Part shown: in pieces, positions 1-7,128 of the stretch
Layout: each line of letters begins with the position of its first letter
How positions within the stretch are numbered: position 1 is the first letter of the stretch
DNA from: Deinococcus rhizophilus
GTDB taxonomy: Bacteria; Deinococcota; Deinococci; Deinococcales; Deinococcaceae
Reading direction: 5' to 3'
Assembly: GCF_030271215.1 (NCBI RefSeq)
Contig: NZ_JASNGB010000105.1
Location: forward strand, 1 to 7,128
Length of the DNA stretch: 7,128 nucleotides
Program-made: the position numbers and the translations under genes
Notes under the pieces: generated by a model
What the model was told of the DNA's origin: nothing
The model's input: only the letters and a program-made list of their open reading frames with translations
The model's database searches: none

Positions 1-66
1 GACCACCACGCCGGGCGGCAGCGCGGGAGCGTCGGTGGGCGGGGCGGGGCGTCGGGCACGGGTCAT
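1..66 (-). CDS. 5' end of an unidentified divergent gene (partial)
   Basis: An ATG on the minus strand (66-64) opens a reading frame that stays open to the window edge for 22 codons. It reads MTRARRPAPPTDAPALPPGV and then two valines. Third codon positions are almost all G or C, as in the real genes here. There is no Shine-Dalgarno sequence. A weak -10-like CACACT (78-73) lies 6 nt before the ATG, which would fit a leaderless start, but only two of its three key bases match TANNNT. The basic, proline-rich N-terminus does not identify a family. The gene would be transcribed away from lysA, sharing its upstream region. It could also be chance, because GC-rich DNA holds many open frames. Confidence 0.4.
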   Translation of the reverse strand, partial: MTRARRPAPPTDAPALPPGVVV

Positions 67-161
67 AGGGGCAGTGTGAGGGCCAGCCCCCCTCGCCCGC
101 AAGTCGGCGGCTCCGTCCCCGCCGCCCTGCCCCACCGGGCACGTTCCGCAGCGACTTCCGG

Positions 162-167
162 TATCAC
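162..167 (+). promoter_or_regulatory. possible -10 box upstream of lysA
   Basis: TATCAC matches the first two bases of the TANNNT -10 pattern but not the last T. No convincing -35 is visible. Seven bases separate it from an ATG at 175, the spacing seen at the clearer leaderless promoters in this window. This is a weak candidate. Confidence 0.25.
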
Positions 168-174
168 TGGGCAC

Positions 175-203
175 ATGAACCAGTTTGCGACCAGGATGTT
201 TCC

Positions 204-207
<4 letters not shown>
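175..207 (+). CDS. possible 10-codon upstream ORF overlapping the lysA start
   Basis: The frame ATG(175) to TGA(205-207) encodes MNQFATRMFP. Its stop overlaps the lysA start as ATGA (204-207), the arrangement typical of translational coupling. A -10-like TATCAC ends 7 nt before its ATG, so it could be a leaderless upstream ORF whose translation delivers ribosomes to lysA. The peptide has no lysine codons, so a classical lysine attenuator is unlikely. The lysA Shine-Dalgarno (AGGA, 193-196) lies inside it. A frame this short with one weak promoter match could be accidental. Confidence 0.25.
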
Positions 208-1349
<1,142 letters not shown>

Positions 1350-1393
1350 GGGGCGGCCCGCACCCCCGCCGGGACGTTCGCCCTGCCCTCGGC

Positions 1394-1399
1394 TATCAT
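1394..1399 (+). promoter_or_regulatory. -10 box of a leaderless promoter for the TetR gene
   Basis: TATCAT fits TANNNT exactly and ends 6 nt before the GTG start at 1406, so transcription should begin at or next to the start codon. No -35 hexamer stands out. The sequence between box and start is GC-rich and has no Shine-Dalgarno. This spacing also decides the start codon of the gene. Confidence 0.6.
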
Positions 1400-1405
1400 G
1401 CGGGC

Positions 1406-2205
<800 letters not shown>

Positions 2206-2979
2206 GTGTTAGAAACCCTGTTCGGCTGGATTTCTCAGCCCGAAGCCTGGCTCGCCTTTGGCACGTTGCTGCTGCTGGAGATCGTCCTCGGTATCGACAA
2301 CGTGATTTTCATCAGCATCCTGGCGGGCAAGCTGCCGCCCGAGCAGCGCCAACGCGCCCGCACGGTGGGCCTGATGGCCGCGCTGGTCATGCGGCTGCTG
2401 CTGCTGTTCTCGATCGCCTGGATCTACCGCCTGCAAAACGACCTGTTCACCCTCTTCGGCATGGGCTTTTCCGGGCGAGACCTGATCCTGATTCTGGGCG
2501 GCCTCTTCCTGCTGTACAAGGCCGTCAAAGAGATGCACGAGCAGCTCGAGGGTCCTGCCGCCCACGACGCGCCCACGGTGGGCCGGGCAGCATCGGCGGG
2601 CTTCGCGGCGATCATCGCGCAGATCATGGTGCTGGACATCGTGTTCAGCCTCGACTCGGTGATCACGGCGGTCGGGATGGCCGACGACATCGGCGTGATG
2701 GTGAGCGCGGTCGTGCTGACGGTGCTGATCATGCTCGTCGCCGCGCGGCCCATCGGGGAATTCGTGCAGGCGCACCCCACCGTCAAGATGCTGGCCCTAG
2801 CCTTCCTGCTATTGATCGGCGTGAACCTGATCGCGGACGGCTTCGGCTTCAAGATTCCCAAGGGCTACACCTACTTCGCGATGGGCTTCGCCATCATGGT
2901 CGAGTTGCTGAACCTGCGGGCGCGGAAAGGCAAGCCGGTTGAGCTGCACGACACGGGGCGCCACCCCGACAAGGCATAA
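2206..2979 (+). CDS. TerC/Alx-family integral membrane protein, probable metal-ion transporter
   Basis: This 257-residue inner-membrane protein belongs to the TerC (YkoY/Alx-like) family. Members have been linked to Mn2+ efflux, metallation of secreted proteins and, in ter loci, tellurite resistance. About seven hydrophobic segments are visible, near residues 12-35, 52-74, 92-106, 130-148, 160-182, 194-211 and 220-236. The family's acidic membrane motifs are both present: EIVLGIDNVIF (25-35, with E25 and D31) and VLDIVFSLDSVITAVG (142-157, with D144 and D150). These pseudo-symmetric acidic residues are the likely ion-binding site. The charged loop at 108-128 and the hydrophilic tail after 238 probably lie outside the membrane. 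The GTG start has a GGAG at the right distance. No other ter genes are present, so tellurite resistance is not implied. It has its own terminator and probably its own promoter. The exact ion cannot be read from sequence. Confidence 0.9.
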   Translation: MLETLFGWISQPEAWLAFGTLLLLEIVLGIDNVIFISILAGKLPPEQRQRARTVGLMAALVMRLLLLFSIAWIYRLQNDLFTLFGMGFSGRDLILILGGLFLLYKAVKEMHEQLEGPAAHDAPTVGRAASAGFAAIIAQIMVLDIVFSLDSVITAVGMADDIGVMVSAVVLTVLIMLVAARPIGEFVQAHPTVKMLALAFLLLIGVNLIADGFGFKIPKGYTYFAMGFAIMVELLNLRARKGKPVELHDTGRHPDKA

Positions 2980-2999
2980 GAAAGACCAAACTCAGCGGA

Positions 3000-3031
3000 G
3001 GCGGAGGCTCACGGGCTTCCGCCTTCTTCTT
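3000..3031 (+). terminator. Rho-independent terminator of the TerC gene
   Basis: GGCGGAGGC (3000-3008) pairs with GCTTCCGCC (3015-3023) through nine pairs including one G-U, around a TCACGG loop, followed by TTCTTCTT. It lies 20 nt after the TerC stop codon. The TGA of the convergent minus-strand gene falls in the loop (3009-3011). Read on the minus strand, the hairpin is followed by a moderately T-rich stretch, so it may serve both directions. Confidence 0.8.
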
Positions 3032-3359
3032 GGTGGGAGACGGAGCCTGAAGCCACCTCGCGCTCACCCTGAAGCAGCACCAGCCGCAGGCCCCTGGCTT
3101 CAACGACGACTTCCGACGAGGCCGTCGCCCAGGCTCCAGGATGTTCGCCGCGCCTGCCCATCCCCTCCAGCGCGGCATCGTGGGCGGCGCTGAGCAGCCG
3201 CAGCGCCAGATGGTCGGGATCGCCGCCCAGCCACGCGCGGCTCCCCTCCACCCCGTCCCGGAGCACCGGGAGCTGGCCGTCCACAACTGACCTGAACCCC
3301 AGGCGCGGGCCGAACAGCTCGCGCAGGGCGGCGCAGAGCGGCTCAAGCCTCACGCTCAC
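3009..3359 (-). CDS. hypothetical protein, translationally coupled to the endonuclease III-like gene
   Basis: I do not recognise this 116-residue protein. It has no signal peptide, membrane segment or cysteine cluster; C9 is its only cysteine. It looks like a small alpha/beta domain. An amphipathic N-terminal helix (about 4-17, LEPLCAALRELFG) is followed by a short strand (21-26), a likely helix (50-66, HLALRLLSAAHDAALEG) and a valine/leucine-rich strand pair (83-95, EVVVEARGLRLVL). The acidic, glycine-rich tail is probably flexible. The GTG start at 3359 overlaps the end of the preceding gene by 17 bp; a second GTG at 3353 is equally possible. That overlap implies coupled translation with the DNA glycosylase gene, and a shared function is an inference from this alone. 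Its last codons form part of the TerC terminator hairpin. Third-position G/C bias supports it over the other frames. Confidence 0.65.
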   Translation of the reverse strand: MSVRLEPLCAALRELFGPRLGFRSVVDGQLPVLRDGVEGSRAWLGGDPDHLALRLLSAAHDAALEGMGRRGEHPGAWATASSEVVVEARGLRLVLLQGEREVASGSVSHQEEGGSP

Positions 3360-4068
3360 CGCTCAGGAACAGCCCGGCCGAGGGGCACAGGTCGCGCAGC
3401 ACGCACCCCTCGCAGCGGGGGCGGCGGGCCAGGCAGGTCTGGCGGCCGTGGCGGATGGTGGCGACGTGGGCGGCGTAGCGGACGCTCCACTCGTGGGGCA
3501 GCACCTCGTCGAACCAGCGCTCGATCTTGAGCAGGCTCCAGCGGGCGGGCACGAGGTCGAGCCGCGCCGCCACCCGCCCGATATGGTTCTCGACCGGAAT
3601 GGCGGGGCGGGCGAGGTCGAACAGCATCAGGAGCGACGCGGTTTTCATTCCGACGCCGGGCAGCGATTCGAGCAGCGCCCGCACCTCCGCGTCGGGCAGG
3701 GAGCGCAGGTCACGCAGGCTCAGTTCGCCCCGCGTCTCCTCCAGGCGGTGCAGCATGTTCCAGAGGTAGTCGGCCTTCATCCGCGCCAGCCCGCCGCCCG
3801 CGCCGCGCAGGGTGGCCTCCACCCCGTCGGGGCCGTCGGCGAGGGCCGCCTCCCAGACCGGATAGGCCGCCTTCAGCGCCGCGAACTGCCGCCGGGTCAC
3901 CGTCCCCGTGTTCTGCTGCGCGAGGACCGTCTCCACGAGGTCGTCGAGCGGCTCGGGGCTGACGCGGGGCGCGGGCAGGGTGGGCAGGTACGCCCCGCGC
4001 AGCCTCCGCAGCACCTCGGGCAGATGCGGGGGCGGCGGGACCTCCTGGGCCGGAGTGGGGCGCGGCAC
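3343..4068 (-). CDS. endonuclease III-like HhH-GPD DNA glycosylase with [4Fe-4S] cluster
   Basis: This 241-residue base-excision-repair protein resembles Nth. Numbered from the GTG at 4068, it has LVETVLAQQNTG (44-55, substrate-pocket helix), the helix-hairpin-helix LPGVGMKTAS (136-145) with the Schiff-base lysine at K142, IPVENHIGRV (157-166), and a C-terminal cluster C212-X6-C219-X2-C222-X5-C228 that exactly matches the endonuclease III Fe-S spacing. The catalytic Asp expected 18 residues after the lysine (VDTH in E. coli Nth) is replaced by Glu (E160, VENH), so activity or substrate range may differ. Deinococcus radiodurans has several Nth paralogues; this could be one of the unusual ones. 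The frame stays open to an ATG at 4143, but that start would overlap the lipoprotein gene by 62 bp and add a proline-rich tail. The GTG at 4068, 13 nt after that gene's stop, seems more likely though it lacks a Shine-Dalgarno. It is the middle gene of a three-gene minus-strand unit. Confidence 0.87.
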   Translation of the reverse strand: MPRPTPAQEVPPPPHLPEVLRRLRGAYLPTLPAPRVSPEPLDDLVETVLAQQNTGTVTRRQFAALKAAYPVWEAALADGPDGVEATLRGAGGGLARMKADYLWNMLHRLEETRGELSLRDLRSLPDAEVRALLESLPGVGMKTASLLMLFDLARPAIPVENHIGRVAARLDLVPARWSLLKIERWFDEVLPHEWSVRYAAHVATIRHGRQTCLARRPRCEGCVLRDLCPSAGLFLSGEREA

Positions 4069-4081
4069 GGGGGGGCGCGGG

Positions 4082-4675
4082 TTACGGCTGGGCGCGCAGG
4101 CGGGTGCGGTTTCCGGCGCTGTCCACGGCCTCGAGGTCGGCATAGACGCCGGTGGTCTCGGCGTAGAAGTCCACCCGCGAGCCGGAGGTGATGTTCAGGC
4201 GCTTGCCGTCCACCAGGACCTCGGTGACGCGGTTGTCGTCGGTCGCCACGCCCGTCACCCGGATCAGGTTGCCGCTGCGCTCGACGCGGGTCGCCTTCAG
4301 GGCGGGGGCCTTGCCGTCCACGGTGATGGGCACCTCCAGCAGGCTCTTGTTGCCCGCCGCGTCGAGGGCGCCGATCAGGTAGGTCGCCCTGTTGCCCTGC
4401 ACCTGGGTCTCGAAGGCGAAGTTGGCGATCTTGCGGCTGCCCGGCTCGATGGGAATGGACTTGCCGTCCACCGTGATGCGCGTGACCCCCTGATCGTCGA
4501 GGGCGTAGCCCCGGATGGTAAAGGCCCGCGCCTGCCCCACCCCGCCGCCGTCCGGGCTGGTGACCACGATGCGCGGCTTGAAGGAGTCGGCCTTGCGGGC
4601 ACACCCTCCCAGCAAGGCCCCCAGCAGGGGCGCGAGCAGCAGCAGGGCGGTGGGGGCGGCGGCAGCGCGGCGCAT
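4082..4675 (-). CDS. lipoprotein with two Ig-like repeat domains
   Basis: This is a 197-residue predicted exported lipoprotein. It has a charged start (MRR), a hydrophobic core (about 4-22), and a lipobox-like LGGC with the acylated cysteine at C25. Two related Ig-like beta-sandwich units follow, at about 33-124 and 125-197. They align internally: GYALDDQGVTRITVDGKSI with GVATDDNRVTEVLVDGKRL, then PGSRKIANFAFET with SGSRVDFYAET, then GALDAAGNKS with EAVDSAGNRT. Such D-x-AGN-ending units are common in bacterial surface and periplasmic proteins and usually act as spacers or in adhesion or carbohydrate binding; nothing here shows an enzyme. The ATG at 4675 lies 7 nt after TATACT, so it is probably leaderless. 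It heads the minus-strand unit with the DNA glycosylase. The function is unknown, and a link to repair would rest on position only. Confidence 0.82.
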   Translation of the reverse strand: MRRAAAAPTALLLLAPLLGALLGGCARKADSFKPRIVVTSPDGGGVGQARAFTIRGYALDDQGVTRITVDGKSIPIEPGSRKIANFAFETQVQGNRATYLIGALDAAGNKSLLEVPITVDGKAPALKATRVERSGNLIRVTGVATDDNRVTEVLVDGKRLNITSGSRVDFYAETTGVYADLEAVDSAGNRTRLRAQP

Positions 4676-4682
4676 GGGGGCA

Positions 4683-4688
4683 AGTATA
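4683..4688 (-). promoter_or_regulatory. -10 box of a leaderless promoter for the lipoprotein gene
   Basis: TATACT, read on the minus strand from 4688 to 4683, fits the -10 consensus well. It is separated from the ATG at 4675 by 7 nt, so the start codon should be at or near the transcript's 5' end. No -35 hexamer is obvious. Confidence 0.65.
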
Positions 4689-4722
4689 GCGGGGCCGCCG
4701 CTCCTCCCCCGGACCGGGGTGC

Positions 4723-4730
4723 TTTAATAC
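4723..4730 (+). promoter_or_regulatory. -10 region of a leaderless promoter for hisZ-hisG
   Basis: TTTAATAC contains two overlapping -10 candidates, TTTAAT (4723-4728) and TAATAC (4725-4730). They end 7 and 5 nt before the GTG start at 4736, so hisZ is probably leaderless. It stands back to back with the lipoprotein promoter, with 34 bp between the two boxes, so a bound regulator could affect both. Confidence 0.6.
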
Positions 4731-4735
4731 CGCCC

Positions 4736-5863
4736 GTGACTGCCTTCCCCCGCCTCCCCGGTCCCGCCGTCCCCGAGGGCACCCGCGACGTGCTGCCCCC
4801 CGAGTGGCAACAGCGCGAGCATCTGCGGGGGCGGCTGGCGGCCGAGTTCGCGGCGTGGGGCTACCGGGGCGTGGACGTGCCCGCGCTGGAATTCGCCGAC
4901 CCCCGGCACCCGCAGGACGCCCGCGCCTTCAAGCTGATCGACGTGGGCGGCGAGGTGCTGGCCCTGCGCGGCGAGTTCACCACGGCGGTGGGGCGGCTGG
5001 TGCGCTCGCGCTTCGCCGGGGGGCCGTTTCCGCTGCGGCTGCAGTACGGCGGGCGGCTGTGGCTGCGGGCGCTGACCAGCGAGCTGGGGCGCCTGCGCGA
5101 GTTCGCCCAGGTCGGCGTGGAACTGATCGGCGTCTCGACCCCGCAGGCCGACGCCGAACTGCTCGCGCTGGGCCGCCGGGCGCTGGAGGTGGTGGGCGTG
5201 GCCCCGGTGATGGAGGTCGGCTATCCCGGTTTCGTGGACGCGGTGCTGGAGGACGCGGGCCTCTCCCCCGGGGCGCGGGAGGCGCTGCACGGCGCGATCG
5301 ACCGCAAGAGCGGCGCGGACGTGGACCTGCTGGCCGCGCAGCACAGGCTGGACGCCGGGATGACCCGGACCCTGCACACCCTGACCGACCTGTACGGTGG
5401 CCCGGAGGTGCTGGCGCAGGCGGGCGACCTCGCGCGGGGGGGGCGGGCGCGGGCGGCGGTGACGCACCTGGAGGCGGTCGCGGACCGGGCAGAGGGAACG
5501 CTGCTGTTCGACCTCGGGGCCAGCCGCCGCTACGGGTACTACACCGGGCTGACCTTCCGGGCCTACGCGCCGGGGCTGAACCAGCCGCTGCTGGGCGGCG
5601 GGCGCTACGACCTCGGCGGGCTGCCGGGGGCAGGGTTTGCCATCGGGCTGGAGCGGCTGACCGAGGTGGCCGCGCGGGGATTGCCCCCCGAGCCGGAGGT
5701 GGTGCTGGCGCTGGACGCCGCCGGGGCCGAACACGCCCGCGCCGCCGGACTCACCGCCGAACTCGCCTGGACCGACGACCGCGCCGAACTGCTCGCCTAC
5801 TGCGCGGCGCGGGGCATTCGCCGCTGGGCGCAGGGGCAGACGCTGACCGGGGCGTCCGCATGA
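4736..5863 (+). CDS. hisZ: ATP phosphoribosyltransferase regulatory subunit (HisZ)
   Basis: HisZ is a catalytically inactive paralogue of histidyl-tRNA synthetase. It binds the short form of HisG to make the active, histidine-sensitive enzyme for the first step of histidine biosynthesis. The 375-residue protein keeps the class II synthetase-like core: [11 protein letters not shown] (13-23), the motif-2 area [11 protein letters not shown] (101-111) and [12 protein letters not shown] (121-132), [15 protein letters not shown] (266-280), GGGRYD (287-292) and [11 protein letters not shown] (298-308). After residue 320 only a short remnant follows, not the full anticodon-binding domain of HisRS. 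That fact and the adjoining short hisG distinguish it from hisS. The frame is open far upstream, but homology begins at about 4760, and the GTG at 4736 follows a -10 box at leaderless spacing. The stop overlaps the hisG start as ATGA. There is no other his gene in the window. Confidence 0.92.
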   Translation: MTAFPRLPGPAVPEGTRDVLPPEWQQREHLRGRLAAEFAAWGYRGVDVPALEFADPRHPQDARAFKLIDVGGEVLALRGEFTTAVGRLVRSRFAGGPFPLRLQYGGRLWLRALTSELGRLREFAQVGVELIGVSTPQADAELLALGRRALEVVGVAPVMEVGYPGFVDAVLEDAGLSPGAREALHGAIDRKSGADVDLLAAQHRLDAGMTRTLHTLTDLYGGPEVLAQAGDLARGGRARAAVTHLEAVADRAEGTLLFDLGASRRYGYYTGLTFRAYAPGLNQPLLGGGRYDLGGLPGAGFAIGLERLTEVAARGLPPEPEVVLALDAAGAEHARAAGLTAELAWTDDRAELLAYCAARGIRRWAQGQTLTGASA

Positions 5864-6498
5864 GCCCGGCCCCCGTGCGCGGGCCAGAACACCTCACCCT
5901 CGCGCTGCCCAAGGGCCGCATCCTGACCGAAGCCGCCGCCCTGCTGACCCGGGCCGGGCTGCCGCTGGAGTTGCCCGGCCCCTCGCGGGCGCTGCGGCAC
6001 GAGTTCCCGGGGCTGACGGTGCTGGAGCTGCGCAATCAGGACGTGCCCGTCTATGTGGACCTCGGCGTGGCCGACTTCGGGATCGTGGGGAAGGACGTGC
6101 TGGTCGAGTCGGGGCGGGCCGTGTTCGAGCCGGTGGACCTGCGCTTCGCGGCCTGCCGCCTCTCGCTGATCCGCGAGGTGGGGGCCGACGGGCCGATTCA
6201 GAGGGTCGCCACCAAGTACCCCCGCTCGGCCCGCGCCTACCTCGCCGCACAGGGGATTCCCGCCGAGATCGTCAAGCTGTCGGGCAACATCGAACTCGCG
6301 GCGCTGACGGGCCTCGCGGACGCCGTGGTGGACCTCGTGCAGACCGGGGGCACCCTGCGGGCCAACGGGCTGGAGGAACGCGACGTGCTGCTGCATTCCT
6401 CCGCCCGGCTGGTGGTCAACCGCACGGCGCTCAAGCTGCGGCGGGAGCGGCTGCGCCCGCTGATCGAGCGGCTGCGGGAACTGGTGGTGGGGGACTAG
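5860..6498 (+). CDS. hisG: ATP phosphoribosyltransferase catalytic subunit, short form (HisG-S)
   Basis: HisG condenses ATP with PRPP to phosphoribosyl-ATP, the committed step of histidine synthesis. The 212-residue protein has the two-lobed periplasmic-binding-protein fold and lacks the C-terminal ACT-like regulatory domain of the roughly 300-residue long form, so it needs HisZ, which is encoded just upstream. Motifs are LALPKGRIL (14-22), [11 protein letters not shown] (71-81), RVATKYP (115-121), SGNIELA (141-147) and the PRPP-binding loop [15 protein letters not shown] (157-171). Its ATG overlaps the hisZ stop by 4 bp (ATGA), so translation is coupled. Its TAG stop codon (6496-6498) lies inside the CTAG at the left edge of the MITE-like element, and the last residues VVGD look normal, so the insertion has not damaged the protein. 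Confidence 0.95.
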   Translation: MSPAPVRGPEHLTLALPKGRILTEAAALLTRAGLPLELPGPSRALRHEFPGLTVLELRNQDVPVYVDLGVADFGIVGKDVLVESGRAVFEPVDLRFAACRLSLIREVGADGPIQRVATKYPRSARAYLAAQGIPAEIVKLSGNIELAALTGLADAVVDLVQTGGTLRANGLEERDVLLHSSARLVVNRTALKLRRERLRPLIERLRELVVGD

Positions 6499-6636
6499 AG
6501 CATTGGACAGAATGACGGCCCCCGGGGAACGGCGCCCCGGGTGCCTCCATTCTGCCCCATGTTCCTGTCCCATTCGCTCGCTCTGCTCGGCCAACGCATG
6601 CGGAAACCCACCCCATTCTTATGGCAAATGCTCTAG
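6495..6636. mobile_element. MITE-like inverted-repeat element flanked by CTAG
   Basis: CTAGAGCATT (6495-6504) is repeated perfectly in inverse as AATGCTCTAG (6627-6636). The similarity continues inward, allowing a 3-nt gap, to GAATG on the left (6510-6514) and CATTC on the right (6614-6618). The element proper would be 6499-6632 (134 bp), bounded by CTAG on both sides; being palindromic, CTAG can be either target duplication or repeat end. It has no believable ORF and fills the whole interval between two convergent genes. CTAG fits the YTAR target of IS5-type elements, so a non-autonomous derivative of such an insertion sequence is my best guess. It could instead be one of the short intergenic repeats known in Deinococcus genomes. 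No parent element is in the window. Confidence 0.6.
6505..6556. repeat. long GC-rich hairpin inside the MITE-like element, possible terminator
   Basis: CAGAATG (6508-6514) pairs with CATTCTG (6548-6554). Inside that, GGCCCCCGGGG (6517-6527) pairs with CCCCGGGTGCC (6535-6545) with one mismatch, around a 7-nt loop. GG (6505-6506) and CC (6555-6556) can extend the stem past a bulged A. No T run follows on either strand, so it is not a classical intrinsic terminator, but it lies directly after hisG and could stop transcription or protect the mRNA end. Confidence 0.55.
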
Positions 6637-7128
6637 ACAGGCGGCGGGGCCTCGCGCTCCAGCGCCGCCGTCATCCGTTCGAGCGCCTCGATCAGCATCG
6701 GGCGGCTGGTGGCGAAGTTGACGCGCACGCAACCCTGGTAGCGGTCGGCTTCCTCCGCTGGCGCGAACAGGGGACCGCCCTGCACGGCGACCCTGGCCTC
6801 GTCGAGGAGGAATTGCGCCATGTCGGCAGCGCGGGGATGCGCCCGCAGGTCCAGCCAGCCCAGGTAGGTGGCCTCGGGCGGCGAGAAGCGGGCCCAGGGC
6901 AGCCGCGCCTCCACAAAGGCCGCCAGCACGTCGCGGTTGCCGCGCAGGTAGGCGACCGTGTCGCGCAGCCACGGCCCGGCCCCCTCCAGCGCCGCCCGCC
7001 ACGCGGCCACGCCCAGGGTGGAGGGGTGGCCCATCAGCCCGCCCGCCGCCCCACGCACCCGCCGCACCAGCTCGGGGTCGTGCCCCACCATCACGCCGAT
7101 GCCCAGGCCCGCCGTGTTGTAGGCCTTG
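6633..7128 (-). CDS. MalY/PatB-type PLP-dependent aminotransferase (C-S lyase), C-terminal part
   Basis: The 3' 164 codons of a fold-type I aminotransferase are present; the gene continues past the window edge, so the start is not seen. The first complete codons read KAYNTAGLGIG, matching the SxSKAFNxAGL motif around the PLP lysine, so the Schiff-base lysine is codon 7127-7125. Further on are PEATYLGWLDLR (about 92-103 of the fragment), typical of the MalY/PatB group, the substrate-facing GGPLF, and CVRVNFATSRPMLIEALERM near the end, which carries the arginine that binds the substrate carboxylate. Members usually act as cystathionine beta-lyase or cysteine desulfhydrase in methionine and sulfur metabolism; a different aminotransferase activity cannot be excluded. 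It converges on hisG, and its TAG stop lies in the CTAG at the right edge of the MITE-like element. Confidence 0.9.
   Translation of the reverse strand, partial: KAYNTAGLGIGVMVGHDPELVRRVRGAAGGLMGHPSTLGVAAWRAALEGAGPWLRDTVAYLRGNRDVLAAFVEARLPWARFSPPEATYLGWLDLRAHPRAADMAQFLLDEARVAVQGGPLFAPAEEADRYQGCVRVNFATSRPMLIEALERMTAALEREAPPPV

Noticed and set aside
67..203. Lysine riboswitch or lysine-rich attenuator before lysA
   Set aside because: The interval is only 137 bp with no recognisable lysine-riboswitch core, no terminator/antiterminator pair with a T run, and no lysine codons in the short frame at 175.
1350..1405. Intrinsic terminator between lysA and the TetR gene
   Set aside because: GC-rich with some pairing potential but no stable, well-defined stem followed by a T run.
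2206..2979. Tellurite-resistance (ter) operon
   Set aside because: Only a stand-alone TerC-family gene is present, with no terA, terB, terD, terE or terZ-like neighbour.
4069..4143. Longer N-terminus for the endonuclease III-like protein (ATG at 4143)
   Set aside because: It would overlap the lipoprotein gene by 62 bp and add 25 residues of Pro-rich sequence unlike the family; the GTG at 4068 is preferred, though not proven.
6503..6721. Small plus-strand frame across the inverted-repeat element
   Set aside because: It runs from inside the repeat into the antisense of the aminotransferase gene, lacks a ribosome binding site or promoter, and its composition is not protein-like.

Overview
The window is about 7.1 kb of very GC-rich, tightly packed bacterial chromosome. 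It is most likely from Deinococcus or a close relative. Three things point there: strong G/C bias at third codon positions, several genes whose -10 box lies 5-7 nt before the start codon with no room for a ribosome binding site (leaderless genes are common in Deinococcus), and the gene set. This placement is inference; no marker gene proves it. No rRNA, tRNA, CRISPR array or complete transposase gene was seen.

Layout. At 1-66 (minus) is the probable 5' end of an unidentified gene, divergent from lysA (204-1349, plus; a compact diaminopimelate decarboxylase). A leaderless TetR-type regulator follows (1406-2050, plus). Then comes a 155-nt structured leader and a TerC-family membrane protein (2206-2979, plus), which ends in a clear intrinsic terminator at 3000-3031. 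Converging on it is a minus-strand operon read from 4675 down to 3009. It encodes a lipoprotein with two Ig-like repeats, an endonuclease III-like Fe-S DNA glycosylase with a Glu where the catalytic Asp is expected, and a 116-residue protein I do not recognise. Divergent from the lipoprotein, across only 60 bp holding two back-to-back leaderless promoters, is hisZ-hisG (4736-6498, plus). This is the two-subunit ATP phosphoribosyltransferase that starts histidine biosynthesis. Last is the 3' part of a MalY/PatB-type PLP aminotransferase/C-S lyase on the minus strand (6633-7128, cut by the window edge).

Most of this is core metabolism and repair, not an accessory island, and I do not see a new multi-gene defence or mobile system. 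The points most worth a second look are these: (1) a 134-bp MITE-like inverted-repeat element between hisG and the aminotransferase, inserted at a CTAG that appears to have been the overlapping stop codons of both genes; (2) a structured leader before the TerC gene, where a Mn2+ riboswitch might be expected but its usual core is not visible; (3) a perfect 15-bp palindrome at the 3' end of the TetR gene, placed like an operator for the TerC gene; (4) the Asp-to-Glu change in the endonuclease III-like protein; (5) a possible 10-codon leaderless ORF joined to lysA by an ATGA overlap.
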